In this document: positions 1-9,748 of the stretch, one piece after another
Layout of the letters: the number at the start of each line of letters is the position of its first letter
Position numbering within the stretch: the stretch's first letter is position 1
Assembly (NCBI GenBank): GCA_028276305.1
Contig: JAPYWO010000022.1
Location: 1 to 9,748, forward strand
Length of the DNA stretch: 9,748 nt
Origin: Candidatus Thermokryptus sp.
Lineage (GTDB): Bacteria; Bacteroidota; Ignavibacteria; Kryptoniales; Kryptoniaceae
Direction of reading: 5' to 3'
Made by a program: the position numbers and the translations under genes
Notes under the pieces: model-generated
Seen by the model: only the letters and a program-made list of their open reading frames with translations
What the model was told of the DNA's origin: nothing
The model's database searches: none

Positions 1-57
1 GACGATGAAATTCAAAAAATCCTCTCGGGGAATTTGAAGAAACTTCTCGGCTTCTGA
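1..57 (+). CDS. C-terminal end of a probable amidohydrolase (partial)
   Basis: An open frame enters from the left edge and stops with TGA at 55-57. It encodes 18 residues, DDEIQKILSGNLKKLLGF. The pattern of an Ile-Leu, a Gly-Asn and then Leu-Leu-Gly before the stop resembles the C-terminal helix of the amidohydrolase 2 (TIM-barrel metal-dependent hydrolase) family, which typically ends in something like ILGGNAxRLLGL. The catalytic domain lies outside the window, so the family call rests only on this short tail. No clear terminator follows it: the next 45 bases contain a T run (94-99) without a good stem before it. It is on the same strand as the TonB receptor but about 420 bp away, so co-transcription is uncertain. 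Confidence 0.5.
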   Translation, partial: DDEIQKILSGNLKKLLGF

Positions 58-102
58 TCGCTTAAAGGTGGAACAAAATTTCTGTGGAGCGCGTTTTTTA
101 TA

Positions 103-456
103 ATGAAGATTTTGAAAAAGATGGAAATTGAAAGATTGAGGCGAAATAAAGTTTACATAGTTTTAACCTTTCTCTTTTATCTTATCGCTTTAAATTACAC
201 TGGGTTGAACTTTAGTTGGGATTTCGGTGTAAGCTACGAAAGCATCTCGGAGCACAAGTGTTTAAACCATAAATTTCACCCAAGTTTAAAAGATTTAGCG
301 GTCGTCCTCACCACCCAGTTTAACTATTTCCACACAAGGTTATATTCTCTCGCCTCTCCTCCTGAGATTTCAAATCCCCTTTTTGTTAAGTCCATCTTAT
401 TTATCAGGTCTGATTTTCATCTCCTGCTTCCAAAAAGGGCTCCACCGCTTAGCTAA
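103..456 (+). CDS. doubtful hypothetical protein, 117 codons
   Basis: An ATG-started open frame runs from 103 to a TAG at 454-456. A GGAG at 86-89 lies 13 bases upstream, farther than usual for a ribosome binding site. The first 35 residues are plausible: a basic N-terminus (MKILKKMEIERLRRNK) followed by a hydrophobic stretch YIVLTFLFYLIAL that could span a membrane. A second ATG at 121 gives a cleaner start. From about residue 40 the composition is odd (many His, Pro, Ser and Leu, no recognisable domain), and the opposite strand of the same stretch looks more protein-like although broken by stops. I recognise no family. It may be a short membrane protein, or a chance frame running through a repeat or decayed region. 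Confidence 0.2.
   Translation: MKILKKMEIERLRRNKVYIVLTFLFYLIALNYTGLNFSWDFGVSYESISEHKCLNHKFHPSLKDLAVVLTTQFNYFHTRLYSLASPPEISNPLFVKSILFIRSDFHLLLPKRAPPLS
195..395 (-). repeat. possible decayed coding or dispersed repeat sequence
   Basis: On the minus strand one frame reads from an ATG at 395-393 to a TAA at 197-195, interrupted by TAG (326-324), TGA (278-276) and TAG (236-234). The segments between the stops have protein-like composition, for example MDLTKRGFEISGGEAREY, LNWVVRTTAKSFKLG and NLWFKHLCSEMLS. A purine-rich minus-strand run (AGGAGGAGAGG, about 350-360) lies inside it. The same stretch has short internal similarities: CACCCAAGTTTAA near 277 and CACCCAGTTTAA near 312, plus a 7-bp inverted repeat ACTGGGT (199-205) / ACCCAGT (313-319). 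I infer an inactivated reading frame or a copy of an interspersed element. No transposase domain and no terminal inverted repeats are visible. Confidence 0.25.
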
Positions 457-461
457 TTCCT

Positions 462-481
462 GGAGTTATCTCCGAATTTTT
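462..481 (+). terminator. weak hairpin plus T run, possible attenuator
   Basis: GGAG (462-465), loop TTAT, CTCC (470-473), then GAA and five T residues (477-481). The 4-bp stem is too short for an efficient terminator on its own. The left arm can pair instead with an upstream CTCCA (440-444 against TGGAG 461-465), so two mutually exclusive hairpins are possible just before the receptor gene. I infer a possible attenuation device. It is equally likely to be chance. Confidence 0.2.
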
Positions 482-501
482 GGTTTTGAAAAGTTTTCCA
501 A

Positions 502-515
502 AACAAAATTTTGTT
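502..515. promoter_or_regulatory. 14-bp perfect AT-rich palindrome near the receptor start
   Basis: AACAAAATTTTGTT reads identically on both strands and lies 7 bases before the preferred ATG at 522, inside the frame that would be translated if the TTG at 480 were used. It could be a regulator binding site or a small RNA hairpin masking the start region. Given the AT-rich composition, chance is a real alternative. Confidence 0.25.
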
Positions 516-521
516 AAAACT

Positions 522-2693
522 ATGCGCTGGAGCATTTTTGTATTCATTTTCGCATTTTATTCAACTTTATTTTCTCAAGGGACGATCAAAGGCAAGGTTG
601 TAGATAAATCTACCGGAGAACCACTTCCATCAGCGGATGTTCATCTCGTTGAGATTAAAAGGGGCACAATCACAAAAACCGATGGAACATTTGTTATCCA
701 AAATGTTCCAACTGGGAATTATACAATTGAGGTAAGTTATGTGGGTTATAAGAAATCCCGTAAAAAGGTAGAGGTTAAGGATGGTTTAACGCTTGATGTT
801 GAAATTGAGCTTGAGCAAACAGTTTTGTCCTTGCCGGATGTTGTTGTCACCGGGACGATGTATGAGCGAAGTCCTTTTGAAATTCATCAACCGATAGCTA
901 TACTTGACGAAGATAAACTTGGTTTAAGGTTAAGCGAAAATCTCGCCAAGACGCTCTCTTACGAGCCGGGGATAAACCTTGAATATAACGGCTCAGCTGT
1001 TGGGCGCCCGGTGATTCGTGGCTTATCTGGAACAAGGATTTTGATTCTTGACAACGGGAGTAGGATTGGAGATGCTTCGGATTTAACTCCCGACCACGCT
1101 GTCTCTTTTGACCCGGCTTCGGTTGAAAGGGTTGAAATAATTCGCGGTCCAGCGAGTTTGTTTTATGGCGTGAACGCATTGGGAGGCGCAATAAATGTCA
1201 TCTCAAACGATATACCCAGAGCTGTCCATGATAAATTGAGGGGTTCGCTAAGATTGACAGGAGAATCAGTGAATTCGGGATTGGCCGGGGTTGGTTTCTT
1301 TGACTACGGTTTTAAGAATTTTGCTTTGAGAGGAGAATTCGGTTATAGGCAAAATAATAATGTTAAAATACCGTCAGGTGAGTTAGAAAATACTAACTCA
1401 AAAAATTTAAACTCATCATTTGGCGTTGCCTATTACACAAAAAGTTTCAGCTCTGGTTTCGCCTTTAGAAATTACACCGGCGATTATGGAATACCTACAA
1501 GAAGTGACCATGAAGATATGCCAAGGTTTAAAATCAGAAGAGATAAATATGAGTTTAAAACGGATTTGAAGTTTGAGGATAAAATCATCCAGGGAACCGA
1601 ACTGCATTTAAATCAAACCAATTATGACCATCGCGAGATTGAGGGCGGTGAAACGGCAACACATATAAAAATTAAAACTACAAATGCTGACATTAAACTT
1701 AAACATTCAAGGATTGGGAAATTTGATGGTATGCTCGGGGCTAACTTCCTTTACCAAAGTTATAGCACGATCGGAGAGGAAAAGTTTTTCGCCGATGCAA
1801 ACCTTTATCTTACTTCGCTTGTGCTTTATGAAGAGATCGGGCTTGGGAATTTAACATTGCAAACCGGGTTAAGGTTTGATTACGCAAGGGTGAGATCAAA
1901 AGAATTTGAGAGTATACAAGCGCAAGATAAAAAATTTGGCGTGTTTTCAAGCTCCGCTGGCGTTGTCTACAAGTTTAACGATCCTGTTTCTGTTTCGTTG
2001 AGCTTCGCACGTGGTTTTAGGGTCCCGTCCCTTCAAGAGCTCTTCGCTTACGGTCCACATCTTGGAACACAAAGCTTTGAAATTGGAAACCCTGACCTTA
2101 AACCGGAAACATCAAATGAACTTGATTTGTCTTTAAAGCTTTTAACCGAAAGATCAACGGCTGATATATCGCTTTTCTTGAACTATGTCAATGATTTCAT
2201 CTATCCTTTCAACACTGGGGAAATAGATACAGGTTCAAATTTGCCGATTTATGCGTATAGATCCGCAAATGCAATTCTGAGGGGATTTGAAGCGAAGTTT
2301 GAGACCCAACTTTTTAAAAACCTTAACGCTTCGCTTCTTCTTGATTATGTTGAAGGGAAACAAAGAGATGTGAATGAATATCTGCCTTTCATACCGCCTT
2401 TTAGAAGCATAGCGAGCGTTGAATACAGGACGAGCAAGTTTAATTTTGGAGTTGAAGTTAAAGCGGTCTCTTCACAAAATAAAATTGCTCCCACAGAAAC
2501 ACACACCCCGGGTTATGTTATCTTTAACTTGCACCTCGGTTTGAGATTGCCTATGAAGGGCTTGGCTCAGGAAATAAATCTTAATGTTGAGAATCTGACA
2601 AACAGAAGATATTATGACCATCTCTCAAGGATTAAGGACTTTGCTCCGATGCCGGGAAGAAACATCTCGGTTATTTATCATATTTTCTTCTAA
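522..2693 (+). CDS. TonB-dependent outer-membrane receptor, ZnuD-like
   Basis: Outer-membrane beta-barrel for TonB/ExbBD-energised uptake. The frame is open from a TTG at 480, but the ATG at 522 gives a clean signal peptide (MRWSIFVFIFAFYSTLFSQ), so I prefer 522 (723 residues). Numbering from the TTG codon: carboxypeptidase-regulatory-like domain at about 34-115; TonB-box-like DVVVTG at 120-125; plug at about 130-245 with the IRGPASLFYG motif (221-230); barrel at about 250-737 ending in Phe. Several segments match the ZnuD type of zinc (and haem) receptor: TPDHAVSFDP (203-212), NALGGAINVISNDIP in the plug, YGIP (336-339), a GGE..TH..IK stretch, a GEE.FF stretch in the barrel, and the C-terminal YYDHLSRIKDFAPMPGRN. 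Known ZnuD proteins carry His/Asp-rich loops that capture zinc; here the loop after YGIP is short (TRSDHEDMP), so the metal is uncertain. No Zur-type operator was recognised upstream. A strong terminator follows. Confidence 0.95.
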   Translation: MRWSIFVFIFAFYSTLFSQGTIKGKVVDKSTGEPLPSADVHLVEIKRGTITKTDGTFVIQNVPTGNYTIEVSYVGYKKSRKKVEVKDGLTLDVEIELEQTVLSLPDVVVTGTMYERSPFEIHQPIAILDEDKLGLRLSENLAKTLSYEPGINLEYNGSAVGRPVIRGLSGTRILILDNGSRIGDASDLTPDHAVSFDPASVERVEIIRGPASLFYGVNALGGAINVISNDIPRAVHDKLRGSLRLTGESVNSGLAGVGFFDYGFKNFALRGEFGYRQNNNVKIPSGELENTNSKNLNSSFGVAYYTKSFSSGFAFRNYTGDYGIPTRSDHEDMPRFKIRRDKYEFKTDLKFEDKIIQGTELHLNQTNYDHREIEGGETATHIKIKTTNADIKLKHSRIGKFDGMLGANFLYQSYSTIGEEKFFADANLYLTSLVLYEEIGLGNLTLQTGLRFDYARVRSKEFESIQAQDKKFGVFSSSAGVVYKFNDPVSVSLSFARGFRVPSLQELFAYGPHLGTQSFEIGNPDLKPETSNELDLSLKLLTERSTADISLFLNYVNDFIYPFNTGEIDTGSNLPIYAYRSANAILRGFEAKFETQLFKNLNASLLLDYVEGKQRDVNEYLPFIPPFRSIASVEYRTSKFNFGVEVKAVSSQNKIAPTETHTPGYVIFNLHLGLRLPMKGLAQEINLNVENLTNRRYYDHLSRIKDFAPMPGRNISVIYHIFF

Positions 2694-2721
2694 TCCCATA
2701 TTTTCAGTTTAGATTTCCCCG

Positions 2722-2748
2722 GGGCGGGCTTTTTGCCCGCCCTTTTTT
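2722..2748 (+). terminator. strong Rho-independent terminator after the TonB receptor gene
   Basis: An 8-bp all-GC stem, GGGCGGGC (2722-2729) and GCCCGCCC (2735-2742), encloses a TTTTT loop and is followed at once by six T residues (2743-2748). It begins 28 bases after the receptor stop codon and separates the receptor transcript from the DUF5916 gene, which therefore needs its own promoter. Confidence 0.93.
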
Positions 2749-2765
2749 ATTTTTGTAACTTTAGG

Positions 2766-2787
2766 TGACGCTTAAGCGTCATATAAA
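2766..2787 (+). promoter_or_regulatory. 16-bp perfect palindrome next to a possible -10 box
   Basis: TGACGCTTAAGCGTCA (2766-2781) is a perfect inverted repeat in the 123-base gap between the terminator-ended receptor gene and the DUF5916 gene. It abuts TATAAA (2782-2787), which resembles a sigma-70-type -10 element, and TAAATTTG (2784-2791) also fits the Bacteroidota -7 consensus TAnnTTTG. No convincing partner -35/-33 element is visible at the right distance. The position suggests an operator overlapping the promoter of the downstream gene. As RNA it could also form a 6-bp hairpin with a TTAA loop. The regulator is unknown. Confidence 0.4.
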
Positions 2788-2825
2788 TTTGAAAGCGAAA
2801 GTAAAACAAAAAATAATTGAAGCAC

Positions 2826-5035
2826 ATGCAAAAATTTTTATCCTTTGCTTTGCTTTTGATCTTGCCATTTGTTTTATCAGCGCAGGAGGTCTATAGGATA
2901 AAGGCGGTTAAAATTGATGAGAAGTTAAACATTGATGGGAAACTTGACGAACCAGCTTGGCAAATTGCCGAAAAAGTTGATTTAAATTACGAAGTTCAAA
3001 TTTGGGATAACGCACCAGCATCACAAAAGACAACCGCAATGGTCCTTTACGATGATCAAAACCTTTACTTCGGATTTATCTGCTACGATACAAATCCAAA
3101 ACAAATTAGAGCGCACATAACTGATAGAGATAAAATTTGGGAAGACGATTTTGTAATTTTAATCATTGATACATATGGAGATAACCAAAACGCTTATCAG
3201 TTTGCGGTAAATCCATACGGGATTCAGGGAGATGGAATTAGAAGTGGAAACAGAGAAGATATGAGCTTTGATCTCATTTGGTATTCTGCCGGTGCGATAA
3301 GTGATTCTGGGTGGACGGTTGAGATAGCAATTCCTTTTAAAAGTTTAAGATTTCCACGGAAGAAAGGGCACGAATGGAATGTGATAATAGGTAGAAATTA
3401 TCCCCGCGAGAGCAGGTATACTTTCTCTTGGACGCCTTTTGATAAAAATAATCCCTGCTTTTTATGTCAAACGGGGAAGCTTGCGGGTCTTGATGATATA
3501 CCTTCTATAAGTTTTGTTGAGCTTCTCCCTTACGCTATGAGCTATCAAGAGGGATATTTGCCTGAGTCAGATCCATCGCAAGATTTCAAAAATGAACCAG
3601 TGAAAGTTAGAGCTGGGTTTGGCGTTAAATTCTCACCAAATCCAGAGACAACAATTGAAGGTGTTCTAAATCCCGACTTCAGTCAAGTTGAAACTGATGC
3701 ATATCAGATAAGCGTCAATACAACGCACGCGCTTTATTATCCCGAGAAAAGACCCTTTTTCCTTGAAGGTATTGAAGTTTACCAATCCCCGATCAACATC
3801 TTTTATTCAAGGATGATAAATAACCCGCTTTATGCTTTAAAACTTAAAACGAAAACGGGGCGACTCTCGCTTGCTTATCTTTCCTCATTTGACAAAAAAA
3901 CACCTTTTATAGTCCCGGGTGAAGAAAGGAGTTCAACTGTTTCAACTTCAATTAGTTCACTTGTAAATGTAGCAAGGGCAAGGTATGATTTCGGTGAGCA
4001 GTCGTATACAGGTCTGTTTTTGACCGGAAGAAATCTTCCCGAAGCGTATAATTATGTTGGTGGATTTGATTGGAATTTGTTCTTCTGGAGAAATTACTAT
4101 TTTAGAGGGCAAGTTATTTACAGCTTGACGAAGGAATTGAACAGACCTGATCTGTTTTCAACTGATAGAAAATTTGGCGAAACGGGTTATACTGCATCTT
4201 TTGACGGGGAAAGATATGCTGGATACGGAATGACTTTAAGGTTTATGAGATTTGCAAAGTATCACGAGTTTGAGATAAACTATCGTGATTTTTCCCCAAC
4301 CTTTCAATCAAACCTTGGCTTCATAACGAGGAACAATTCAAGAGGGATTAACATTGAGAACAGATTTAACTTTTATCCGAGAGGTGCGATTGTTGATTTG
4401 TGGGAGCTTTTAACTAATTTCGGGCTTAATTTTAATTATTCAGGTGCAAGGAAGGAACGCTGGATTATGCTTGGATTAAGGGCTCAATTGAAAGGGCAAA
4501 CGCAACTTTTTGTGGGATTTCTTCCGATAAATGAAGAGATTTTCAGTGGGAGAAAATTTGTGCATATGCGCAGGGCTTTTGGGAATGTTTATTCAACGCC
4601 ATTTAGATTTTTATCTTTATCGTTGAACTTTGAATACGGCAGGAAAATTTACAGGACTTCTGAGCCGAAACTTGGGTTTGCAAGGGATTTTAATCTGTAT
4701 GTTCGCTTGAAGCCGACGGACAAAATTGAGATATCGTCTTGGTACTCAAAAGCGAGATTGGAAGATGATAAAACGGGGGAGTTATTTTACGATGGATATG
4801 TCGCTGGAATTGTTGGGATTTATCAGTTCAATCCAAACCTCTTCGTAAGGTTGATAACCCAGTATGACTCTTTTAGCGGTTCAATCCAAGTTTTTCCGTT
4901 GCTGAGTTTTAAGTTAAATCCCTTCACGATATTTTACATTGGTTCAACCGTTAATATGCTTGATTTCGGGGATGTTTACGGTGTTAAGCGTTTGAATCAA
5001 GAGATTTTCTTGAAGGTGCAATATCTGTGGCGTAA

Positions 5036-5039
<4 letters not shown>
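2826..5039 (+). CDS. DUF5916 outer-membrane protein with CBM9-like N-terminal domain
   Basis: Envelope protein of unknown substrate, probably a surface beta-barrel. The frame is open from a TTG at 2817; I prefer the ATG at 2826, which gives the signal peptide MQKFLSFALLLILPFVLSA with cleavage before Gln-Glu (737 residues). Numbering from the TTG: residues about 30-205 form a family-9 carbohydrate-binding-like sandwich, with IDGKLDEPAW (39-48), LYFGFICYD (83-91), QFAVNPYGIQGD (128-139) and WTVEIAIPFKSLRF (166-179). Then comes the DUF5916 signature NPDFSQVETDAYQISVNT (285-302) and YYPEKRPFFLEG (307-318). The rest is rich in alternating aromatic strands typical of a barrel and ends in VQYLWRN. 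The length matches the family. A Cys-x-x-Cys (214-217) at the end of the CBM9-like part is a small oddity. The family is common in Bacteroidota and Gemmatimonadota, without an established function. It converges with and overlaps the galactokinase-like gene by 4 bp. Confidence 0.92.
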
Positions 5040-8307
<3,268 letters not shown>

Positions 8308-8309
8308 TT

Positions 8310-9748
8310 TTATTGTTTTAAAAGCGATTTCACGCGTTCAATTTCTTTTTGTGCACCTGACTTGAAAATCGGATCAATCCCAGGTCTGTCAATTATTTGC
8401 TGGTACATGTTTATTGCTTGCTCATATTTTTTCATCTTTTCATATGACTGTCCAGCCATGTAGAAGGCATTTGCTGTCCAGTCAATTTTCGTTTTCTTCG
8501 TTACAAGAAACGGGACTTTTAAAAATTCAAGTATCGCTTGTTCGTATTCGCCTTTGTAATAAAGCACCTCACCAATGTAATAGTGAAGTTCGGCTTCAAG
8601 GTCCTTATCCGCCTCTTCAAGCAAACTTTGGAAATATGAAAGAGCAAGGTCATAGTTCCCAAGCATTTCATACATAAGACCTATCTTTATCTTTTTATCA
8701 ATCAGGTCTTCGGCATTTGGGAATTTCTCAATGTATTTTCTTGCTATACCAAGGGCGAGCTCGTAATATCCAAGTTCTTCATAGCAAGCGAGAAGATTGT
8801 TCATGGCTGATTTTAAAATTTTCGGTTCATCTGATGTCTCAACGACAAACCTATAAAAAATTGTGGCGGAGTCGTATTTTTCAAGCTTGAAATATATATT
8901 GCCAAGCGACAAATTAACCCGCAGTTTTAAGTCCTTGTCTAACGGTTTTTTATTAAGATCGGTCAAGTATTTAAGAGCGCTCTCAAAGTTGCCATTGATC
9001 TCTTCAAGCTTTGCCATCCAATATCGCCCGAGGTTTTCAAACTTCGTGTTGGGATAGTTTTTTACGACCTCGTCAAGAATTTTCTTAGCGTTTGCGTTGT
9101 CTTTGTTTCTGATGTAATATCCAGCAAGCTCAATTTGAAATTCAGCGAGGTAATTTTTTATGTCAAGTTTTGAAAAAGTTTGTTTGAATGAGTTTATCGC
9201 TTTGTTCGCATTGTCAATGTCATTCATTCTGTAGTAACATATTATTGCCTTTGACTGGATTAGGGCTTTCTCCGAGTCGTTTTCTGCAAGTTTAAGGGCT
9301 TCGTTATATTTTTTTAGCGCTTCATCGTATCTTTCGTTTTCAAAGAGTATATCACCAGCTTCAAGTGTAGTTCCTTTTGTAATTTTTGAGTTGAATTTAC
9401 CCGCCTTCTCAAAGTAATAAACCGCTTTTTCGTTTATTCCCTCACTTCGGTAGATATTTCCAAGGGCATAATATGCCTCCCCAGCTGAGGGCAACATCGC
9501 TTGAAGCGTTATCCCAGGCGCTGGCTTTGGGGTTGAAAGATAAAGTTTGTAATACTTTTTTGCGTTTGCTATATCGCCGAGATTTTGATAAGCAGAGGCG
9601 ATTTTAAAAACGACTTCGGGGGCTTGAAGACGACTTGAAAAATCAAGCGATGAAAGATAACTTTTGTATTCGTCTATTGCCTTTATGTAATCGCGTGATT
9701 CAAAATAAATATCAGCGATTTTTAACTTCAGATCATTTGCCAAGTCCG
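8310..9748 (-). CDS. TPR-repeat protein, N-terminus beyond the window (partial)
   Basis: The frame runs to the right edge: codons continue upstream of the TTG at 9743 without a stop, so the true start lies outside. About 479 residues are visible, almost entirely tetratricopeptide repeats. I count roughly 12 units of about 34-38 residues with the usual small and aromatic positions, such as AYQNLGDIANAKKYYKLYL, NIYRSEGINEKAVYYFEKA, YFKLEKYDSATIFYRFVV, LMYEMLGNYDLALSYFQSL and QSYEKMKKYEQAINMYQQII. TPR superhelices bind peptides or partner proteins. The repeat type (YxxGxYxxAIxxFxxV followed by P and N/A turns) resembles the tol-pal-associated CpoB/YbgF and BamD-like proteins of the envelope, but the missing N-terminus prevents calling a signal peptide. 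It is the first visible gene of the minus-strand operon; the stop TAA is 2 or 17 bases before the next start. Confidence 0.9.
   Translation of the reverse strand, partial: DLANDLKLKIADIYFESRDYIKAIDEYKSYLSSLDFSSRLQAPEVVFKIASAYQNLGDIANAKKYYKLYLSTPKPAPGITLQAMLPSAGEAYYALGNIYRSEGINEKAVYYFEKAGKFNSKITKGTTLEAGDILFENERYDEALKKYNEALKLAENDSEKALIQSKAIICYYRMNDIDNANKAINSFKQTFSKLDIKNYLAEFQIELAGYYIRNKDNANAKKILDEVVKNYPNTKFENLGRYWMAKLEEINGNFESALKYLTDLNKKPLDKDLKLRVNLSLGNIYFKLEKYDSATIFYRFVVETSDEPKILKSAMNNLLACYEELGYYELALGIARKYIEKFPNAEDLIDKKIKIGLMYEMLGNYDLALSYFQSLLEEADKDLEAELHYYIGEVLYYKGEYEQAILEFLKVPFLVTKKTKIDWTANAFYMAGQSYEKMKKYEQAINMYQQIIDRPGIDPIFKSGAQKEIERVKSLLKQ

Noticed and set aside
99..104. Perfect TATAAT -10 box
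   Set aside because: It overlaps the ATG of the doubtful 103-456 frame and has no acceptable -35 element 16-18 bases upstream. In such AT-rich sequence a lone hexamer is weak evidence.
58..479. Cobalamin or TPP riboswitch upstream of the receptor gene
   Set aside because: Fragments such as CGGTG, CTGAGA and CAGG...TCCTGC recall riboswitch boxes, but the order and spacing of the conserved elements (for example the GCCACTG box, or the full TPP core) are missing on both strands.
898..1191. Open frame on the minus strand inside the receptor gene
   Set aside because: It lies wholly antisense to the well-supported plug and early barrel coding region, and its Arg/Gln/Ser-rich composition has no domain. 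It is a shadow frame.
9741..9743. TTG as the start codon of the TPR gene
   Set aside because: The frame stays open upstream to the window edge and the residues already fit within a TPR helix, so the gene most likely begins outside the window.
8310..9748. Periodic similarity along the TPR gene as a DNA repeat or CRISPR array
   Set aside because: The periodicity is at protein level (about 34-38 residues), with diverged nucleotides. There are no identical direct repeats with spacers.

Overview
The window looks like a chromosomal stretch from a member of the Bacteroidota/Chlorobiota/Ignavibacteriota group. This rests on a TonB-dependent receptor with an N-terminal carboxypeptidase-regulatory-like domain, a DUF5916 outer-membrane protein, an AT-rich genome with mostly weak Shine-Dalgarno signals, and a short-form Obg. 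The Lys/Glu/Ile-rich proteins would fit a thermophile such as the Kryptonia or a relative, but that placement is inference.

Layout. Positions 1-57 carry the last 18 codons of a plus-strand gene, probably an amidohydrolase. Positions 58-479 hold no convincing gene: one open frame of doubtful reality (103-456), and a minus-strand reading (195-395) that looks protein-like but is broken by three stops, which I interpret as a decayed or dispersed repeat. A ZnuD-like TonB-dependent receptor follows (about 522-2693, plus) and ends at a strong intrinsic terminator. A short gap with a perfect 16-bp palindrome leads into a DUF5916/CBM9-like outer-membrane protein (about 2826-5039, plus).

From 5036 to the right edge everything is on the minus strand and looks like one operon, transcribed from right to left: a periplasmic-type TPR protein (5' end outside the window), an unrecognised helical protein, the ribosome-assembly GTPase ObgE, and a divergent galactokinase-like GHMP protein. 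The genes are 1-17 bp apart or overlap by 8 bp. This operon converges on the DUF5916 gene, and the two stop codons overlap inside a TTAA.

How the genes fit together. The two plus-strand genes are envelope functions: energised uptake, probably of a metal such as zinc, and a surface beta-barrel with a CBM9-like domain. The minus-strand cluster joins a protein-interaction scaffold, an unknown helical protein, a core GTPase and a sugar-kinase relative. The most interesting object is that last one. It keeps the overall galactokinase architecture and galactokinase-specific C-terminal signature, but its phosphate-binding loops and sugar-contacting residues are altered. It may have a changed substrate or no kinase activity. 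I see no mobile element, CRISPR array, tRNA or rRNA.
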